A DNA stretch of 64,000 nucleotides from Madurella fahalii (Eukaryota; Ascomycota; Sordariomycetes; Sordariales): contig CM056874.1 of assembly GCA_029876055.1 (NCBI GenBank), forward strand, positions 6,696,001 to 6,760,000, written 5' to 3'. The translations under genes and the position numbers were made by a program. Positions 54,340 through 64,000 of the stretch are shown here, in pieces (the stretch's first letter is position 1; each line of letters starts with the position of its first letter). The notes beneath the pieces are model-generated. The model saw nothing but the letters and a program-made list of their open reading frames with translations. It did no database searches and was not told where the DNA came from.

Positions 54340-55370
54340 GGTCTTCAAACACCGTAGGTATTCTGAGGACTTCGCAGCTAACTTTGAAAAGCCCTCGGTC
54401 ACGGCGATCAGAGCTGTGCACCGCTAGGACGTCTCGAATCCCACCCTTGAGGGCGCACGTTATGCGGACGGAAGCGGAAGCGTATGAAAGCGATGGCGGG
54501 GATGGGGAAATGGTCCTTGAGTGGCCGTGACATCGGTCCCACTCTCACCCGAGCAAGCAATAAGGCATTCTGAGGTGGACAGACGGCCAGTTGCAATCCC
54601 AGTGCGCCCAATATCACCGATGACCACGATTCAGCGGTCAAGATATATGGCTCGGAGGAAAGACAAATATCAAGAGAGGCATGGGTCAGGCTGAGAGATG
54701 AAGGCTTGGCGCGGGATTCATGTGGGTCTTGAAATGCCGAAGTAGTAGTGAGCGATGAGGTCTGCCTCGCGGGGGCTGTGGCCGATGAGGGTGGCTGGTG
54801 TAGTCACGATATTTGTTCTCTATATAGGCTGAATCAGCTCACCGAAGCTGTGACATATAGCGCAGCGATTTACGTCTCTGGAACAATTAACCTAGCGTTT
54901 ACTGATTGTCAAGAGTGTATATGGACACAGGAGCAGAGCGCTATGACCTGTCTTATGGTTCGGGTCCCGGGAACCACCTACTGGTTAGCAGGTGATATAT
55001 TTCCCTAGGTACCGTGGTCATGTAATAATTAACTGCCTAAACCAGTGGGTAGGAATTGTATGCGAGTGTTTGACTCGCCACGAACCTTTGCTCTCTTGAG
55101 CCAGTGCAACATGGGGGAGCACTCTATGTTGTGTGAGGCTGCTCAAGTTGCGTTTCATTCAGTACTACTGGACAGCCTCACTCGATAGCCTTTAGCCGGT
55201 GGCCCAGCCAGATCAGGCCGGACCAGTAGTTAAGTACTAAGTTACCGCTGGTGCCATGAATATTCACTTGTGTCGGCACCCTCAATCTCTTCGCTGTTCC
55301 CAATACGAGGTACGGGGCGCGCCTCTTACACAGAGTCATTTCTCCCCCGGTCCGCCGAAACGCACCCATT
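54340..55370. other. Intergenic, no gene recognised
   Basis: An 86-codon frame at 54748-55008 has no family resemblance. An imperfect hairpin occurs near 55095-55150 (CTTGAG...CTCAAG around CAACAT...ATGTTG). Confidence 0.45.
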
Positions 55371-57248
55371 ATGGTGATCGACTCATTGTATTCGATAACG
55401 TCACCATTAGATGCAGGTTTGGTGGCAGCTCACCAACGCGACCCATCCATAAGTGCTAACACCGCGGACTCCAAAAGAGAGGGAAAAGAGCAATGCCATT
55501 CTGGCGAGCTTCAGCCTCTGCCCCCTATAAAACCCAGTTACCGCAACCCAAGTAAACATTTCTGTATCGGCTTTATCGCAATCATCTACAGCACGCTCAT
55601 TCTAATCACCATAATCGTGGCTACTGTGTTGCCGACGGGCGAAACCACAGCCCCCAACGACTGCAGCGGTCCTGCATCACCATCAATGTCTGCGACAGAA
55701 GCACGCTTCCTGATAGACATCTCCGTCAGCGGCGATGTATCGTTTACTCACGCCAAACTGATGGATCTAGCTTGGGACATAGGCGTGGCACAGGGAGGCC
55801 GTTTGCTGCATGGATGGATATTGTATCATATTGCGGCGAAAACGATAACTTGGATGCTGGAGTGCTCGAGTTTGCCGTACTCGACCCTGCTCGACTTGCT
55901 CTTCTGGCCTGATTCACTGTCATCCTTATGGTCTTCGATCGTTTTCTTTGGGAAGAAACAGCGACCCCGGGTCGTTCTCACCATGGCATGCTTGGCATAT
56001 GGTATCGCCCACGTTTTGCTCTTCGGCGCCATTTGGAGTGCTGCGACCGGGTACCGAAGTCTTAGTGTGGTCAGTTATGCAATGCCGGATCAATATTGGG
56101 TCACCAGAGACGCCGACACACTACAAATCTGTTGGTGGCTAGATACCCAAGGAACTGAAATCGACGGAGTCGTGGCGCCCGTCATATTAGGGCCCAAGCT
56201 CGGAGACATGTTCAAGTCGTTCTCTGATTTGAGTTACACCTCCACGCCGTATGTCGACTTAATACGTACTACTGCGTCGGAAGAGTTCCGGAATGTATTT
56301 GCTTGTAAGACGCAATAACCACCTGCGGAAGGAAAGAACTGACATTAGAACTCAGATGCTAGGTCAAAGCACACCGTCCTGGAGTTCTTGCGGCAATTTG
56401 AGCCATTTACGTATATTCCCAATATGAACACTATGGTTTGGAACGAAACCAGCATTTTCAGAATAGACGCCACTGGGGCTTGGGGTTTCGATTCCACGCC
56501 GTACCTCGACGGGGAGAGGTGGCACCGAGAGGTGTTACCTAGCACCATCAAAGGATGGCAGTTTTTGGGAGTAGACCAGAATCTAACGGCGGCACCACAA
56601 GAAATGTTCTGGGGGCCTCCACAAGCGCATAATCCGACTCAGTTTCTGCGCTCAATATTTCGACTGAACTTGTCAATTCTGCACGAACCGGGGGTTGTGC
56701 CCTACAACTCAACGCTATGGTACAATGGGACCAGCATCCCAATGAGGGCGCCATTCCTGAGTTTTAACAATTGCTCCTGGTGGACCAACGCTCTTGGCGA
56801 ATGCATCTGTTACAAGGGGAAACCCGTGATGGAGGACTTCCGTGATGACAACCACAAGCTTTGCATCGGCGGAGGCAACTACATCTGGGGGTTTTCGGGT
56901 TTCATGACATGCACTGGCCTCGTCCTTGAGTTACTCTGGTGCTTGACCTGCTTATACCTGTGGTTCTACTCGACAAAACAGAGCCAGTTGGCGATACTTG
57001 GCAGATCCGCTACCGGTACCGTCAGGCAGATTTTGGACCTCTCTGAAGTTATTAATGAAGAGCTAGGAGATAACACTTGTTGGTATACGGACAGGCAGTT
57101 GAGGAAAGCATTAGAGAACTCTCGTCCGGTTCGGTATGCCACTAAGGAGAGGGGCGATGGGATTTGTCATCTGGGTCTCGTTTCGGTGCCGGATAGGCAT
57201 TTGAGAAGACGAGATATACGGATTGATATGGAGAACTATTATGGATGA
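55371..57248 (+). CDS. Multi-pass membrane protein of unknown function, 608 residues
   Basis: Exon 1 is 55371-56304 and exon 2 is 56356-57248, with intron 56305-56355 (GTAAGA...CTCAG, branch near ACTGACAT, phase 1). The first hydrophobic segment is FCIGFIAIIYSTLILITIIV (about residue 65). Next are DIGVAQGGRLLHGWILYHIA, LLFWPDSLSSLWSSIVFFG, the helix VVLTMACLAYGIAHVLLFGA and a long extracytosolic domain with several N-glycosylation sites (NETS, NLTA, NSTLWYNGTS) and Cys residues. A last helix, FMTCTGLVLELLWCLTCLYL, precedes a charged tail. The pattern resembles an uncharacterised group of fungal membrane proteins with the G-G-R-L-L motif. No catalytic motif is visible. Upstream exons cannot be excluded. 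The gene is convergent with the CorA-like gene. Confidence 0.75.
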
Positions 57249-57406
57249 AACTATAGTCGTAATTAAGAAGTCGCCGCACCAGCGAGTCGCAAATTATGGA
57301 GCTTTGGATAACCATAAGTTCCCAACGAGCAAGGCGTTTCGCCCTGACCTTGTCGTACCAATTAACCCAGAACTCGTATTCTAGAGCGACACCGACTAAA
57401 TTCCCA

Positions 57407-58852
57407 CTACGCATCACCACGTTTTCCCTCTCCGGCCTTCAGGGGCTTGACCCGATTCAGGCCTTTGGATTTCCAGTCCGTGACAATCTTGGCCAACTCG
57501 CTCCTCTGGATCCAGCACATCCAAAGAATGAGCACAAAGGCGGTCATAGGCGCTGCTACCGCCCAGAAGACCCAGAACTGGTGAGTCAACTCTACTCCGT
57601 CAGTGTCTGAGATCCGTGTAAAGGGCGCCATGACAGTCTTCGGGGAGGTTAGCCAAGCACGACTTTGTTTGCGTGGACTGGGCAAAGACCTACCGCAATA
57701 GCAGTTCCTGGCAGAAACACCATAGTTAACAAAGAAATGCTCTTCATGGCTGACGAGTCTCGTCTAGTTTCGCGTGCTATTTCTTGCTGCATGAGGTTGT
57801 AGAGCTTTCGGTGCGTTTGTCAGCGTCTGGGGTGGCTCCATGCTCATCTGTTCGAGACGTACCACTTGGAGATACGCATTGATGCGGTCCAGTACTCGGT
57901 TTTGGCGAGCAACTGCGTCGTTTGCCCGACGTGTTATGATCTCGGTACTCTGCTTCAGGTAGAACGTGCTATGTCTCCCTTCTACGCCTTCTCTGTTGTT
58001 GTCGCCGGTGTCTAGCCATTCCTGGAACTGGTCAAGGGCCGAACAAATGGCCGGGCCAAAGGCTTCAGCGAATTCGGAAAAGCCGTTGGTCAAGTAGGCG
58101 TGCGCCTGAACGAGGTTCTTGTGCAGCTGATCGAACTCCAGTCCCTTCTTGATAATCTTACTATTCCGTAAATATTCATCCATCAATTGCGTCTCTGACT
58201 GGAATTCGACAAGCTTGTTCTCAGCGTGATTGAGTTCAAGTTTGAACAACTCAATCCAGACGTCGGCCAGTATGAGGGGCATCAACAGAGGCTGCGAGAT
58301 TCCGGCAGCGTTCTCCTGGAGCATCTCGAGAAACCGGACGCTAGGTGCTCCTGCCTGGAAAGACTCGGAGCTGTGTATATCAATGAAACATAGGAAAGCC
58401 CTAGTAAGCCGGTTCCGAGGGTCGTAGTTAAATGCAAGGCTAGTGAACGAGTCCTGCAGATGCAACGTCTGTTGAACGATACCTTTCTTTGGGTCAGTTA
58501 CCGGCGTTGTCCAATTGGAAGTGGCCTCTTGCCAACCAATGGATGAACCAGTGCCGGGACCTTCGCGACTCAAGCTTAGAGGGATCCCCCACGAGTTGTG
58601 TAAATCCCTGGTGTATGACTTTGGGAGCTTCATCTCCTCGACCACCTGAATCCACTGCTCACACGTGAATGGGAGGGCCACGTCGCCGGGTTCGGTCCAG
58701 CGGAAGAAGAGCAGCCTGAGAGTAGCTGTGACCTCGGCCTGCTGGACTTCTGCTGGTGTGGCGAACTGGTTTTCCTGGTTCAGCCAGTGGGTGATGTCGT
58801 TTGAATCTACGATACTATTGCGGACGAGGGGATCGGCCGACTTTGTGCTCAT
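57407..58852 (-). CDS. CorA-like domain protein without a GMN motif, 443 residues
   Basis: Exons are 58852-57863, 57804-57694 and 57637-57407, with introns GTACGT...AAAG (branch GCTGACA) and GTAGGT...GAAG (branch GCTAACC), phases 0. The N-terminal 330 residues are helical, with FTSLAFNYDPRNRLTRAFLC and a long amphipathic region ending RANDAVARQNRVLDRINAYL. Exon 2 gives the fungal CorA-like core LYNLMQQEIARETRRDSSAM, KSISLLTMVFLPGTAIA. Exon 3 gives TVMAPF, then the second helix FWVFWAVAAPMTAFVLILWM and a basic tail. Where classical CorA has Gly-Met-Asn after the first helix, this protein has Val-Met-Ala, as in many fungal relatives whose transport role is unproven. It is often found near accessory or heterokaryon-type genes. 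Confidence 0.82.
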
Positions 58853-59879
58853 CGCCTCGGTTAATGTCCAAGAATCAACAAGAGGGCGAGTCGCCTAGCA
58901 ATATGTCCTGCGCACCTTCCGAGTCCATATTTCCAGAGCGCCAAGGGGCGCATATCCAGGCCGAAACTGCAGGTACGAGGCATATGATTTCCAGGCATCT
59001 CCGAAGATGTCCATTTGGACGACGGGAATGGGAGGATAGGTGGGCTGGTCGACGTAGCGACGCGTTGGATTTATCGGCGCAAAGATTGTCTAAAATTTCA
59101 AGTGAGATGCCTGATTAAACACCGGTATAAAAGCGGGACAGGAAGTGGTGAGCAGCGGGTCGAAGACGGCTTTCAATCGCAAGAAAACCTCGGCTTGCCG
59201 CAAGGTTCTGAGACAAAAGCTGCGGCTGGGAGCTGAAACAGCCACGCGAGAGGCTAGAGCGTTTGGGACCAATCAGAGTAGGTACCCACGACTCTGGGCG
59301 CTTACATGCAGTTGTGCTGTACAGTTTTCCTGATATGCGGCCTCGCCGATGCCCTCTTGAGAGATCAGAGATAATATGGCCCATGGGGGCCGGGGCCGTC
59401 ACCGAAAGGTGGAGAACTGTAAGTCGGGCTCAGGAACCGGGGCAAACCACATTGTGATTTAACACCTAAACTCATTAGGAGCCCGCCGTGTTCTCCGCAC
59501 TACCCGACCACAATACATAAGTACTGTACATATTTGGGCCCCGTACCAGACCCCCGCCGTCTGGTCGGATGCTCCGCTCTCGGCCAGCTGAACCCCGCTC
59601 GTCCTGACAGGTTCCACTTTGGAATCAACACTGCTGGTATTCAAGCCTGCAATTGGACGCGCTTGTGCCGCGGTTTTGCTCCCAGATATTTCCTTTATCA
59701 GATGATCTGATTTCTCTCTAGACAGTTGAGTGCGGTTCCCCTACATCACCACACCGGCGTAGCGGAACACTAGTACTGTACAGTGTACAGCGGCACGGAC
59801 GGGACGGGCGCATGCTTGCATTACCTCAGATACGCGATAGGTAACACTGCAGACTCCTTCGGGATCTTAGTCCCCACCC
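58853..59879. other. Intergenic, bidirectional promoter region
   Basis: Lies between divergent starts (CorA-like on minus, amidohydrolase on plus). No gene recognised. Confidence 0.5.
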
Positions 59880-61538
59880 ATGGCCGCTCCCGCAACTCTC
59901 TTCACGAACGGCAAGATATTCCTGTCGGGCGTCAAGCCGGGCACCAACGCCGGCCTGCACCGCCCGCCCACCTTTGCTGAGTGCATCCTCATCCGCGGCT
60001 CCCAAATCGAGCATGTCGGCTCCACATCCGACGCACCCGTCGCCGATGCCCTCGCCGCTGGTCCCTCGGCCGTGACGGTGCATGACCTGCAGGGCAAGAC
60101 CGTCCTCCCCGGCTTCGTCGACGGCCACATGCATCTGATGCTCCTCGGGCAGGCGCTCAACAAGCTCGATCTGGGCAGGTGTAAGACCCTCGACGACATC
60201 CGCTCCGCCATCCGTACCTACGCCGCCGCCAACCCCGACGTGCCCCGGATCCTCTGCCGCGGCTGGATGCACATCATGACGCCCGACGGCGCCAAGGCAT
60301 CCGACCTCGACGGCCTCGACCCGCGGAACCGGCCCATCCTGGTTGACTCCAAAGACCTGCACTCGACGTGGTGCAACAGCGCCGGCATCGCCGAGCTGGG
60401 CGCCGAGTCGTGGGCGGACGTGCCGGGCGGCATCATCGAGCGCGACGCCGCGGGGAAGCTGGCAGGCGTCTTCAGCGAGGCCGCCAACATCACGTACGTG
60501 TGGCCCTACCTGGCGCGCGTGGCGAGCATGGACGAGCGCACGGCCGCCATCAAGGCCGCCGTCGCGGCGTACCACGCGGCCGGCTACACGGGGCTGATCG
60601 ACATGGCCATGGACCAGGGCGCGTGGGACGCGCTGCAGGCGCTGCGCGCCGCCGAGGGCCCCGTGCCCATGCGCATCGCCGCCTACTGGCTGGTCAAGCC
60701 GTGCGAGACGGCCCCGGAGACGCTGGCGCAGGTCGACCGCGCCGTCGAGCTGGCCCGCCAGTACGACGCCGCCACCTCGCCCGACTGCCGCATCGTCGGC
60801 ATCAAGGTCATCTGCGACGGCATCGTCGACGCCTGCACGGCGGGCCTGTCGGAGCCCTACTCCCACAACAGCCATGTCGAGGTGCCGCTGTGGACGGCGG
60901 CGCAGCTGGAGCCCGTCGTGCGCCGCGCCGACGAGGCCGGCCTGCAGGTCGCGCTGCACGCCATCGGGGACGCGACCGTCACCATGGTCGTCGACGTCCT
61001 GTCCAAGTTCGCGAGCCCCGCCCTCCGCCCCCGCGTTGAGCACCTCGAGCTGGCGAGCAAGGAGGACGCGGAGCGCCTGGGGAGGCACCGCATCACGGCG
61101 TCGATCCAGCCGGTGCACGCCGACCCGGCCATCCTGAGGGCGTGGCCGCGGCTGATAGCGGAGCACCGATGCGGGAGAGCGTTCGCCTACCGCGAGTTTG
61201 CCGATCTCGGCGCGCCGCTCGCGCTGGGCAGCGATGCGCCTACGGCGCCGCACGCGCCGCTGGGGAATGTGTACGTCGGTACGACGAGGAGGTCGTATCG
61301 GGAACCCGAGATGCAGACCACGGTCAACCCGCACTTCGCGCTGGGCTTGTGCGAAGCCGTGGCCGCCGGCACCGAAGGTGCGGCATATAGCTGTTTCGAC
61401 GATCACAGGATAGGGGTTCTGGAGAAGGGCCACAAAGCCGACTTTGTCGTGGTAGATATGGAATGGGAAAACGAAAAGCTGACGCAGGCAAAGGTGACAG
61501 AGACTTGGTATGATGGTGCTAGGGTATGGTCGGGGTGA
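59880..61538 (+). CDS. YtcJ-like amidohydrolase (Amidohydro_3 family), 552 residues
   Basis: Metal-dependent hydrolase of the amidohydrolase superfamily, cytosolic by lack of a signal peptide. Single exon, very GC-rich. Order of motifs: FTNGKIFLSG at the N-terminus, then LQGKTVLPGFVDGHMHLMLL with the metal His pair, ILCRGWMHIM, LVDSKDLHSTWCNSAG, GIKVICDGIVDACTAG, VALHAIGDATVTMVVD (His), RPRVEHLELAS, ITASIQPVHADP and LALGSDAPTAPHAPLGNVYV (Asp). It ends KADFVVVDMEWENE, as is usual for the family. Substrates of fungal YtcJ-like enzymes are largely unknown; proposals include N-substituted amides and exoenzyme-type N-acyl compounds. The start at 59880 fits, with the first strand directly following. 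Confidence 0.9.
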   Translation: MAAPATLFTNGKIFLSGVKPGTNAGLHRPPTFAECILIRGSQIEHVGSTSDAPVADALAAGPSAVTVHDLQGKTVLPGFVDGHMHLMLLGQALNKLDLGRCKTLDDIRSAIRTYAAANPDVPRILCRGWMHIMTPDGAKASDLDGLDPRNRPILVDSKDLHSTWCNSAGIAELGAESWADVPGGIIERDAAGKLAGVFSEAANITYVWPYLARVASMDERTAAIKAAVAAYHAAGYTGLIDMAMDQGAWDALQALRAAEGPVPMRIAAYWLVKPCETAPETLAQVDRAVELARQYDAATSPDCRIVGIKVICDGIVDACTAGLSEPYSHNSHVEVPLWTAAQLEPVVRRADEAGLQVALHAIGDATVTMVVDVLSKFASPALRPRVEHLELASKEDAERLGRHRITASIQPVHADPAILRAWPRLIAEHRCGRAFAYREFADLGAPLALGSDAPTAPHAPLGNVYVGTTRRSYREPEMQTTVNPHFALGLCEAVAAGTEGAAYSCFDDHRIGVLEKGHKADFVVVDMEWENEKLTQAKVTETWYDGARVWSG

Positions 61539-61619
61539 GATAAAGCCGACGTTCGCGCTCTAGGCGCAATGGCTTGCTTTTGAATTTTTCCGGGCCCCTA
61601 TGTAAGCATGTTTTCCCCC

Positions 61620-62552
61620 TCAGCTGTAGGGATAGTAGTGCCTCGGCCAGATATTCATCGCCGTCTTCAGCCCCCTCTCCAGGGGCAAGCCGGCGTGGTT
61701 CGTCCGCCAGTCCCCGGTGCCGTTCGGATGCAGGTTCACCCAGAAAATAGCGTTGCCCGCTACCGGCCTGAAAGCGAGCCCTCCATCCTCGTGTTCCCTC
61801 CACAGTGGCTTCGCTTCGGCCCCGTCCTTTTGTGTCTTGTCGTCGGCCCCACCCTGCCACACGGACTCGCCCCGGGGACTCGGCGGTGCTATCGGCTTCG
61901 CGTGCGGGAAGTGAGTCTCGCCGCCTGTGCAGTTATCCTGCAGGATCGAGAAGAAGCTAGCCACGCGGTTCCACTTGCGCTGGCCGTCCTTCGCCCATTG
62001 CGGGTAATCGAACCAGTCGTGATGAACGTTGAATCTCTGCCCCGAGGTGTACCGCACCAGCTGAGGCGGGCCCATCTCATCCCATCCGTCGCGAAGCATT
62101 GTGCCCATGAAGTTGCGCGCTCGGTCGAGGACGCAGGCGACTGTCGGGTCGTCACGAGGCAGGCCGGCTGAGCTCGAGGTCCTGTCCGAGGTTTGCTGTT
62201 GCCGACCGAACTTGTTCACCTGCGACGGAGCGAACTTTGGCTCGGCGGTCTCTAGGAGAGAGGCGATCTCGGTCGGCGTGATGAGATTGTGGATATATAT
62301 GATTAGGGGTTCCAGCGAGACCAGCTCCGTTCTGTATGTGTGCATAGCGTCACAGACAAACGGGCTCTCTGCCGGTGGCTGCGTATGGTTCTTGAAGAAA
62401 GGGAAGGCGAATGGGTAGTCGGGCATTGGAAAGTCGCCAATGAAGGATACCAGCCGAGGAGAGGATAGGTTCGAGAGGTATGGAATGCTGAGGCCAAGCA
62501 GTATAGCGCCGACCGAGAGGCTGGCAATCTTCGCCATGCCGGTCACGGCCAT
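61620..62552 (-). CDS. Membrane-anchored prolyl 4-hydroxylase-like 2-oxoglutarate/Fe(II) oxygenase, 310 residues
   Basis: Single exon. An N-terminal signal anchor (MAKIASLSVGAILLGLSIPY) suggests a lumenal, ER-type enzyme. The P4Hc domain begins near LIIYIHNLITPTEIASLLET. Iron ligands are the His and Asp of NVHHDWFDYPQ and the distal His of TNHAGLPLERGLKTAMN; the Lys in that segment is the likely 2-oxoglutarate anchor. Other family blocks are RVASFFSILQDNCTGGETHF (jelly-roll strand) and NAIFWVNLHPNGTGDWRTNH. The Cys-containing insertion and NxT sites fit secretory-pathway residence. Its target is unknown, because fungi have few collagen-like proteins. It is convergent with the amidohydrolase gene (82 bp). 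Confidence 0.9.
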   Translation of the reverse strand: MAVTGMAKIASLSVGAILLGLSIPYLSNLSSPRLVSFIGDFPMPDYPFAFPFFKNHTQPPAESPFVCDAMHTYRTELVSLEPLIIYIHNLITPTEIASLLETAEPKFAPSQVNKFGRQQQTSDRTSSSAGLPRDDPTVACVLDRARNFMGTMLRDGWDEMGPPQLVRYTSGQRFNVHHDWFDYPQWAKDGQRKWNRVASFFSILQDNCTGGETHFPHAKPIAPPSPRGESVWQGGADDKTQKDGAEAKPLWREHEDGGLAFRPVAGNAIFWVNLHPNGTGDWRTNHAGLPLERGLKTAMNIWPRHYYPYS

Positions 62553-63868
62553 GCTGGGCGGACTTGAAACCTCGTAAAAGGGGGTTTGCGGGATGTTGTA
62601 GAACCTGAGTATACGTAGCGGTTTCTAGCTACATCACGGCAAAGGCAAGTCGGGCAGCGATAGGAAACGGGGGTAGCTTCGAGATATGGTGCGTGGCAGG
62701 CTCGGCGAATCCCTCCCTGTCTCATTTCAAACGCCAACAGAGGAGCATGGCCCTCCGAGAATGAGATGTTATTAGCTACTCGAAGCAAATGCCGAGCCTC
62801 CGCGTCGCCAACCCGATCGACGTCCGCATAGCCAGAGGGCCTTCTGGAGGGTGTCACAAGGACATGAGTGGCTCGGGCAACATAGCCGCTAGCGTTGTAA
62901 TCATGCTCTCCGGCCATTGGATGGACGGTGACAAAGCTCGGCGTTGGTCCGCTCAAATGAGGTTCAGGATCGGGTAATATCCCGGGAACCCGTTCACGAT
63001 TGTGGATGCAGCGCCCAGACTGGAAACTCTTGAGCCCGGCCTAGTCCCGTCCGGGAATCTCGGAAGGAGACGGCCTCCAACCCTTGGCACCGCCGAGCCT
63101 GTTACTCCACCAATCCGCCTAATGGGAAGTATGGCGCGCCTTGGCTTGTTTTGCATACCGGGTTTTCCACCGAAGCGATCTTGTGAGGGTATCCACAGCA
63201 CGGGACGAAACGAAGGAGTGCCCTGCTGGGCTAGTGCGGCTCTGATGGAGATCGTGAGACCGCTTGGTCTCTTTGGTTTATCTGCACAACCGACTGGCTC
63301 ATAAAACGGCTACAGTGGATGGCCGCGTACCGGTCAAAGCTTCCAGGGTCGTAGAGGAATCCCACAGGCCAATCGCGTTGGCTAGAATTTAATGTGGATT
63401 CCAGCGGGCGTACGGTCAAAGAAGACGTTTGGAGCCACTCTCCTTGATCATCTCCTCTATAGATAGAAATATGTAACGCAGATCTGCAGAGTTCAGATGG
63501 AATTGGCCAAGCGGAGAACTAGGTCTTTGATGCACGAGGCAAGCCAAAGAAACGTCCCGAACCTTGGGGTCACAGTGCAATGGTCTCTTGTACACCTCTC
63601 CATCTTGATGTTCTGCCTTGTGCGCCTGCAGCTCAGGTTTCTGGCTCCTTCCGGCCACTTGTGGGATAGGGCGGCGGGGTGGGCAATGCCCAAGGATCGG
63701 CTCATGCGGGAACGAATCGAGGCTTCTAAAGAGATTCATATTTGAAAATCCTCTTGCAAAACGTTCGCTATGCCACGCTTCCCGTACTGTCTAATCATCA
63801 TGCCTATGCAACACCCCAAAGCCTCTTACCTGGTGAAACACAACAAGCTTTACTCGGAGCGTTCCATC
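62553..63868. other. Intergenic, no gene recognised
   Basis: Short frames on both strands without family resemblance. The left part should be the promoter of the prolyl-hydroxylase-like gene. Confidence 0.5.
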
Positions 63869-64000
63869 CTATGCTGCCTTTGGTGCCGCAGGGCCAGAGA
63901 AGGCTTGGCTCCCAGCAACCCATCCGCCATCAACTACAATGTCCGAACCCGTGATGAACGATGCGTCCGGCCCGGCGAGAAAGGCGACAGCGTTAGCAAT
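63869..64000 (-). CDS. Short-chain dehydrogenase/reductase, C-terminal 43 residues (rest beyond window)
   Basis: The minus-strand frame entering from the right edge reads IANAVAFLAGPDASFITGSD, IVVDGGWVAGS, and stops at TAG 63871-63869. This is the canonical end of classical SDR enzymes: the A-x-x-V-x-F-L helix, S/A-S-F-I-T-G and the D-G-G-W turn. Cofactor and substrate motifs lie outside the window, so only the superfamily can be stated. Confidence 0.88.
   Translation of the reverse strand: MANAVAFLAGPDASFITGSDIVVDGGWVAGSQAFSGPAAPKAA

Noticed and set aside
54748..55008. 86-codon frame with several Cys
   Set aside because: Neither a signal peptide nor a domain, and AT/GC composition typical of the surrounding spacer.
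59826..61433. 535-codon minus-strand frame across the amidohydrolase gene
   Set aside because: Antisense shadow of a GC-rich single-exon gene; its composition is Arg/Gly/Val repetitive without motifs.
1..64000. CRISPR arrays, operons, ribosome binding sites, riboswitches
   Set aside because: The intron-bearing genes are eukaryotic; no regularly spaced identical repeats or bacterial signals were seen.

Overview
The window is nuclear DNA of a filamentous ascomycete, most likely a sordariomycete close to the Sordariales/Chaetomiaceae. Protein genes carry short introns of about 50-90 nt with GT...AG ends and CTAAC/CTGAC-type branch sites. The families are typical of such fungi: an RpdA/Rpd3 deacetylase with an acidic tail, a Pth11-like membrane protein, a G1 (eqolisin) peptidase, a Prm10-like transporter, an OTT_1508-like deaminase, CorA-like proteins and small cysteine-rich secreted proteins. 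Exon joins given here were deduced by eye from splice motifs, phase and family conservation.

Region 1 (1-17.6 kb) is a conserved arm. It holds the proteasome subunit Rpn11 (cut by the window edge), an Rpd3-type histone deacetylase with a long N-terminal extension, a Prm10/ThrE-like transporter, a secreted G1 peptidase, a Pth11-like gene interrupted by one in-frame TGA, a putative amidoligase and a small unknown protein.

Region 2 (17.6-25.8 kb) is gene-poor and rich in repeats. A repeat of about 450 bp occurs as an inverted pair (19.6-20.1 and 20.4-20.8 kb) around a candidate solo LTR, with a further fragment at 18.0 kb. Two small secreted cysteine-rich protein genes share the core promoter string GTATAAAGAGG. 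One (22.5 kb) looks intact; the other (24.5 kb) loses frame in a CT-repeat of its signal peptide.

Region 3 (25.8-40.5 kb) is metabolic: L-lactate dehydrogenase, an intron-containing tRNA-Arg(CCG), an amino-acid permease, and a large unrecognised protein of about 1056 residues. It ends with three adjacent genes for consecutive steps of kynurenine/3-hydroxyanthranilate catabolism: ACMS decarboxylase, 2-aminomuconate semialdehyde dehydrogenase and a RidA-type 2-aminomuconate deaminase.

Region 4 (41-48 kb) is accessory: decayed coding fragments, one gene fusing an OTT_1508-like deaminase to a MYND finger, and a broken DUF6606-like fragment.

Region 5 (48.9-64 kb) holds two CorA-like genes, a single-pass surface protein, a small anchored protein, a MITE-like palindrome, a multi-pass membrane protein, a YtcJ-like amidohydrolase, a membrane-anchored prolyl 4-hydroxylase-like enzyme and the C-terminus of a short-chain dehydrogenase at the right edge.
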